Shown here piece by piece: positions 6,483-8,890 of a stretch of 8,890 nt of DNA. The first letter of the stretch is position 1; the number at the start of each line of letters is the position of its first letter. Source of the DNA: a bacterium (GTDB lineage Bacteria; Vulcanimicrobiota; Xenobia; Xenobiales; Xenobiaceae); NCBI GenBank assembly GCA_017444045.1, contig JAFSXO010000283.1, forward strand, positions 1 to 8,890, read 5' to 3'. A program made the translations under genes and the position numbers. The notes below the pieces were generated by a model. It searched no databases. It was not told the origin of the DNA and saw only the letters and a list, made by a program, of their open reading frames with translations.

Positions 6483-7403
6483 TCAGCGACCCTTAAGCAT
6501 AGCGATAGCCCAAGTGCGCACACTGGCATCTCTGTCCTTGGTTGCCTGCTGCAAAAACTCTTTAGTTTCGGTTCGGGAAGCTATTCTATAGGTCCGGCGG
6601 CGCAAGGCCGGATCGTCGCTAGCCAGGCACACTTCAAAGGCTCTTTTGCGCATACTGGCCTGCAAATCCGTGCTATCGCGATCGATTAGATCGAGTATTC
6701 CGTTTAGCACATAACTCTTTTCTTCTCTGCTGTCAATATCATCTATGACCTGGCGCACCACATCGGTAGCCGAACGCCCCATATCGACGATATAGCCTAC
6801 GGCCAGACGCGCTAAAGGAAGGGGGGCAGCAGGGATAGAGATGCTGTCATCGGTCCAGTCGCGATCGAGCTTTTCGCCCAAAGCCCAGGCAAAAAGCCAA
6901 GAGCGCTCAGTATGGCTAAAAGCTGGCAGATTCATAACTCTAGCCAGGCATTCCTTGCGGCCATTCGCGCTCATATAGATATTGGCCATAAGGAAACAGC
7001 TGATAAGGCAGCGCAGAGAACCAGTCTTATATTGCATTCCCTGGGTCAACACCTCAAACACTTCAACAGAATCCTTGGCATCTAAAGCATCGGGCAGCGG
7101 CTCGCCACAGGCTAACCCACTAATAAACTCTAGCAATTCATCTGCTCTAATCGGCCCCAAACGGCACAGCCAAGCCAAAGCCAACAGCCCGCCAGGAGAC
7201 TGCTGAACCAGCTCGCGCATAAGGGGAAGGCATTCATCTGCGCTGATCTTAGCATCGTGATAAAGCATGCGTGCAAATATATCACAATGGTTTTCATTCT
7301 GAAAATCTAACTCAGCTATGGGCTTTCCCTCATTACGCGATATAACGCGCACAGTACGATTTATCAATTGCTCCAAATGCTGAGACATCGGCACTTCTTC
7401 CAC
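6483..7403 (-). CDS. Hypothetical helical protein with HEAT-like C-terminal repeats
   Basis: I do not recognise this 306-residue protein. It has no signal peptide or membrane segment and should be cytosolic. It looks almost wholly alpha-helical. The last 60 residues or so (247-306) contain paired helices with the D-x-x-V/L-R spacing of HEAT-type repeats (DDPALRRRTYRIAS, then DRDASVRTWAIAML), which suggests a protein-binding scaffold. Residues 54-100 and 111-160 may be earlier, more degenerate helical pairs. The start chosen is GTG at 7403, because GAGGAG (7415-7410) lies 6 nt upstream. An ATG at 7388 (MSQHLEQL) with GGAAGAAG upstream is the alternative and would shorten it by 5 residues. It lies 118 bp downstream of the methyltransferase-like gene on the same strand, with a 15-bp palindrome between them, so it may be a separate unit. 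Role unknown. Confidence 0.75.
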   Translation of the reverse strand: MEEVPMSQHLEQLINRTVRVISRNEGKPIAELDFQNENHCDIFARMLYHDAKISADECLPLMRELVQQSPGGLLALAWLCRLGPIRADELLEFISGLACGEPLPDALDAKDSVEVFEVLTQGMQYKTGSLRCLISCFLMANIYMSANGRKECLARVMNLPAFSHTERSWLFAWALGEKLDRDWTDDSISIPAAPLPLARLAVGYIVDMGRSATDVVRQVIDDIDSREEKSYVLNGILDLIDRDSTDLQASMRKRAFEVCLASDDPALRRRTYRIASRTETKEFLQQATKDRDASVRTWAIAMLKGR

Positions 7404-7409
7404 AATGTA

Positions 7410-7415
7410 CTCCTC
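7410..7415 (-). promoter_or_regulatory. Ribosome binding site for the GTG-started hypothetical gene
   Basis: GAGGAG on the minus strand lies 6 nt before the GTG at 7403. This is the strongest Shine-Dalgarno site near the possible starts, and favours GTG 7403 over ATG 7388. Confidence 0.65.
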
Positions 7416-7462
7416 GATCGGCTTTCTAAAATCTTGTCAATGAAACGAAACCATCAAATGTA

Positions 7463-7477
7463 AAGAGTTTAACTCTT
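7463..7477. promoter_or_regulatory. 15-bp palindrome, possible operator
   Basis: AAGAGTT-T-AACTCTT is a perfect palindrome with one central base. It lies in the 118-bp gap between two leftward genes, 60 bp upstream of the GTG at 7403. A single-base centre cannot form an RNA hairpin loop without losing pairs, and no T-run follows it. It therefore looks more like a dimeric-regulator site than a terminator, although chance cannot be excluded. Confidence 0.35.
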
Positions 7478-7521
7478 CCAATTAGGATTCCTGCCTTGAT
7501 ATTCGCCACTTAAGATCGTGG

Positions 7522-8757
7522 TCAGTCGCTCTGCTTTTGCATGATAACTACCAATTTATCTACCCCGCCTAGTTTAGTGTTGTACCATGAGACCTCCCGC
7601 AAACCAAATCCCGAGAGATAATTGATCATTAACGGAGCCGGTACAGCCGTAAACGCTTCGGACGGCTGCCTATCAACCACAACAAAGGTACCGCCGGCTT
7701 TGAGCGATTCAGCTACCTTCTGCATATAACGCTCGGTACGGGAATTAACCTTACCCTTCGTGACCAACTCTTTACCAGCCAAATCATTAAACAGATCGAT
7801 CATAAAGGCCCGATCTATAGTATTAGGCTTAAATCCAGGATCTATATCGCTTACCTTTAGCGTGCTTATATTTTTTATATCGTAGTATTCCTTAAAAAAG
7901 TCGATAAAACCCAGCACATCACCATCGATGTCGCTGGCTATCACCTCTCCCTGCAAACCGACAGCCTGGCTCATGGTCAGCGTATTGCCCCCGACACCAC
8001 ATCCGATATCGGCCACAGTCTCTCCTATTTTAATCGCGGATCGCGGCTCTTTGAGAAGTATATCGTCCATACAGCGGCGGTATTCGCCGTTAAATTCACC
8101 ATTGAACAGCTGCCGGGATAATTCATCGAGCGGCGGACGGGCAAAATGATCCGGAAATGTCAGCGATATGCCGTGCATAGGACAGCTGACCTGGTGCTGA
8201 TCGGCCACATAAGGCATAGCCACCAGAGGGCAGGCCATCCACGGTTCTATTAGATCCCTGTTAGGCCTTACGCGAATAAGGAACCAGGTTCGGTCCAAAC
8301 GCCCCCAGCATAATAAGGCCGCCAGCCTGCGAAGCGTAGCTTCTGTACGGGTATCGTCGCCGAACAAGTACTGGTAGATCATTTTCGCTTCGGGAACAGT
8401 CTCTATTTCCCCAGGCGTAGCGCACTTAGCATACATGCGCCAAACTACTTTCAGTTTAGGAAACAGCTTCTCTGCCTGCTCAGTCCACGCGGTAAGGTCG
8501 AAATTGCGCGTATCCAAGACCTCGGCAATTTGGGCACCTAATTGGTTGCAAACATTTTCCAGCTCTGTACCCGACAGCGAGGTCACTACAGGAGGTGCGA
8601 ATACCGCGCTGGAAGGCTCTGAGCTCGCGGACAGACCTCCATTCCCAACAGGATCACTATTGCCCGGCCTTGAGCAATGCACCAAACCAAACGCCATACC
8701 GCATAACGCCAGGCAAAGAAAACCACGTCTAGCTCTATCCCAATGCACTATACCCAA
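7522..8757 (-). CDS. Predicted exported (lipoprotein-like) class I SAM-dependent methyltransferase
   Basis: This 411-residue protein joins an export signal to a methyltransferase fold. Residues 1-28 have a basic n-region (RARR), a hydrophobic core and a cysteine at LVHC, followed by a Ser/Gly/Pro-rich linker (29-60) as in lipoproteins. His at -1 is unusual for signal peptidase II. Residues 65-235 are an unrecognised, mostly helical domain with scattered cysteines, including CP (176-177) and CPMHG (192-196). The C-terminal domain has SAM motif I VADIGCGVGGNT (248-259), the acidic strand-2 end IASDID (274-279) and GGTFVVVDRQP (355-365), typical of Methyltransf_25/UbiE-like enzymes. Acceptor unknown. 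Start: TTG at 8757 (AGGAG only 3 nt away) or GTG at 8748 (12 nt away); an in-frame TAG at 8766-8764 rules out a longer form. It follows a membrane-protein gene by 9 bp and is very probably in its operon. Confidence 0.8.
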   Translation of the reverse strand: MGIVHWDRARRGFLCLALCGMAFGLVHCSRPGNSDPVGNGGLSASSEPSSAVFAPPVVTSLSGTELENVCNQLGAQIAEVLDTRNFDLTAWTEQAEKLFPKLKVVWRMYAKCATPGEIETVPEAKMIYQYLFGDDTRTEATLRRLAALLCWGRLDRTWFLIRVRPNRDLIEPWMACPLVAMPYVADQHQVSCPMHGISLTFPDHFARPPLDELSRQLFNGEFNGEYRRCMDDILLKEPRSAIKIGETVADIGCGVGGNTLTMSQAVGLQGEVIASDIDGDVLGFIDFFKEYYDIKNISTLKVSDIDPGFKPNTIDRAFMIDLFNDLAGKELVTKGKVNSRTERYMQKVAESLKAGGTFVVVDRQPSEAFTAVPAPLMINYLSGFGLREVSWYNTKLGGVDKLVVIMQKQSD

Positions 8758-8766
8758 TAGCTCCTA

Positions 8767-8889
8767 CTAATTCTCAACAACATCCTGAGGCAGGCTTTCC
8801 TGCAGATACGATCCATAAATATGCGAAATGGTGAAGCACGCATAAGGTATAGTGATCAGCACGCCCACACCTAGCAGAAATATACCAAA
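8767..8889 (-). CDS. C-terminal end of an integral membrane protein (5' part outside window)
   Basis: Reading leftward from the window edge, an open frame of 40 codons ends at TAG (8769-8767). It encodes a hydrophobic stretch, FGIFLLGVGVLITIPYACF, then TISHIYGSYLQESLPQDVVEN. A last membrane helix with a Pro-Tyr kink followed by a short polar tail of this form resembles the ends of DUF4013/DUF975/YciC-like multi-pass membrane proteins, but the fragment is too short to assign. It ends 9 bp before the TTG start of the exported methyltransferase-like gene, and the ribosome site of that gene (AGGAG) follows its stop directly. The two are therefore likely cotranscribed. Confidence 0.7.
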   Translation of the reverse strand, partial: FGIFLLGVGVLITIPYACFTISHIYGSYLQESLPQDVVEN

Positions 8890-8890
8890 A

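Noticed and set aside
7435..7440. A perfect TTGACA on the minus strand as a -35 box for the HEAT-like gene.
   Set aside because: With normal spacing the -10 box would fall on the GAGGAG ribosome site, where there is no TATAAT-like sequence.
7500..7524. ACTTAAGAT flanked by CCAC/GTGG near 7505-7520 as a third copy of the 55-bp repeat.
   Set aside because: Only nine consecutive bases match and the conserved 23-bp tail is missing, so chance is the simpler explanation.

Overview
The window looks like chromosomal DNA from a Gram-negative, probably anaerobic or host-associated bacterium. The reasons are a lipoprotein-like signal peptide, a YgiQ-type radical SAM protein and a MATE pump, compact genes with Shine-Dalgarno sites, and frequent use of ATA and CTA codons at a GC content that looks near one half. 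I cannot name the lineage. The exported methyltransferase-like protein and its membrane-protein neighbour faintly recall deltaproteobacterial or myxobacterial-type genomes, but this is a guess. There is no phage, transposase, CRISPR, rRNA or tRNA gene.

Layout: ygiQ (its 5' end lies outside the window) and a MATE transporter run rightward as a likely two-gene operon (2-3198). apt (adenine phosphoribosyltransferase) lies leftward at 3288-3815. A 508-bp divergent gap full of repeats (3816-4323) follows, then aacS (acetoacetate-CoA ligase) rightward at 4324-6279. A second repeat-rich gap (6280-6482) separates aacS from a leftward block. That block, in order of transcription, holds the tail of an integral membrane protein (8889-8767), a signal-peptide-bearing class I methyltransferase (8757-7522) and an unrecognised helical protein with a HEAT-like C-terminus (7403-6483).

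The most unusual content is between the genes. Two copies of a 55-bp repeat, each with a small hairpin, sit in the same orientation immediately on either side of apt. A second family, a nested hairpin of 67-73 nt, sits in the same orientation on either side of aacS, with a third half-copy in the divergent gap. Beside each full copy is a perfect 23-bp inverted repeat; the two inverted repeats have unrelated arms but similar loops. Both hairpin families show at least one compensatory base-pair change between copies. This suggests structured intergenic elements (REP- or MITE-like, or processed in RNA) rather than chance palindromes. Functionally the genes are a mixed housekeeping set (tRNA-modification-like radical SAM protein, efflux, purine salvage, acetoacetate activation) and do not form one obvious pathway.
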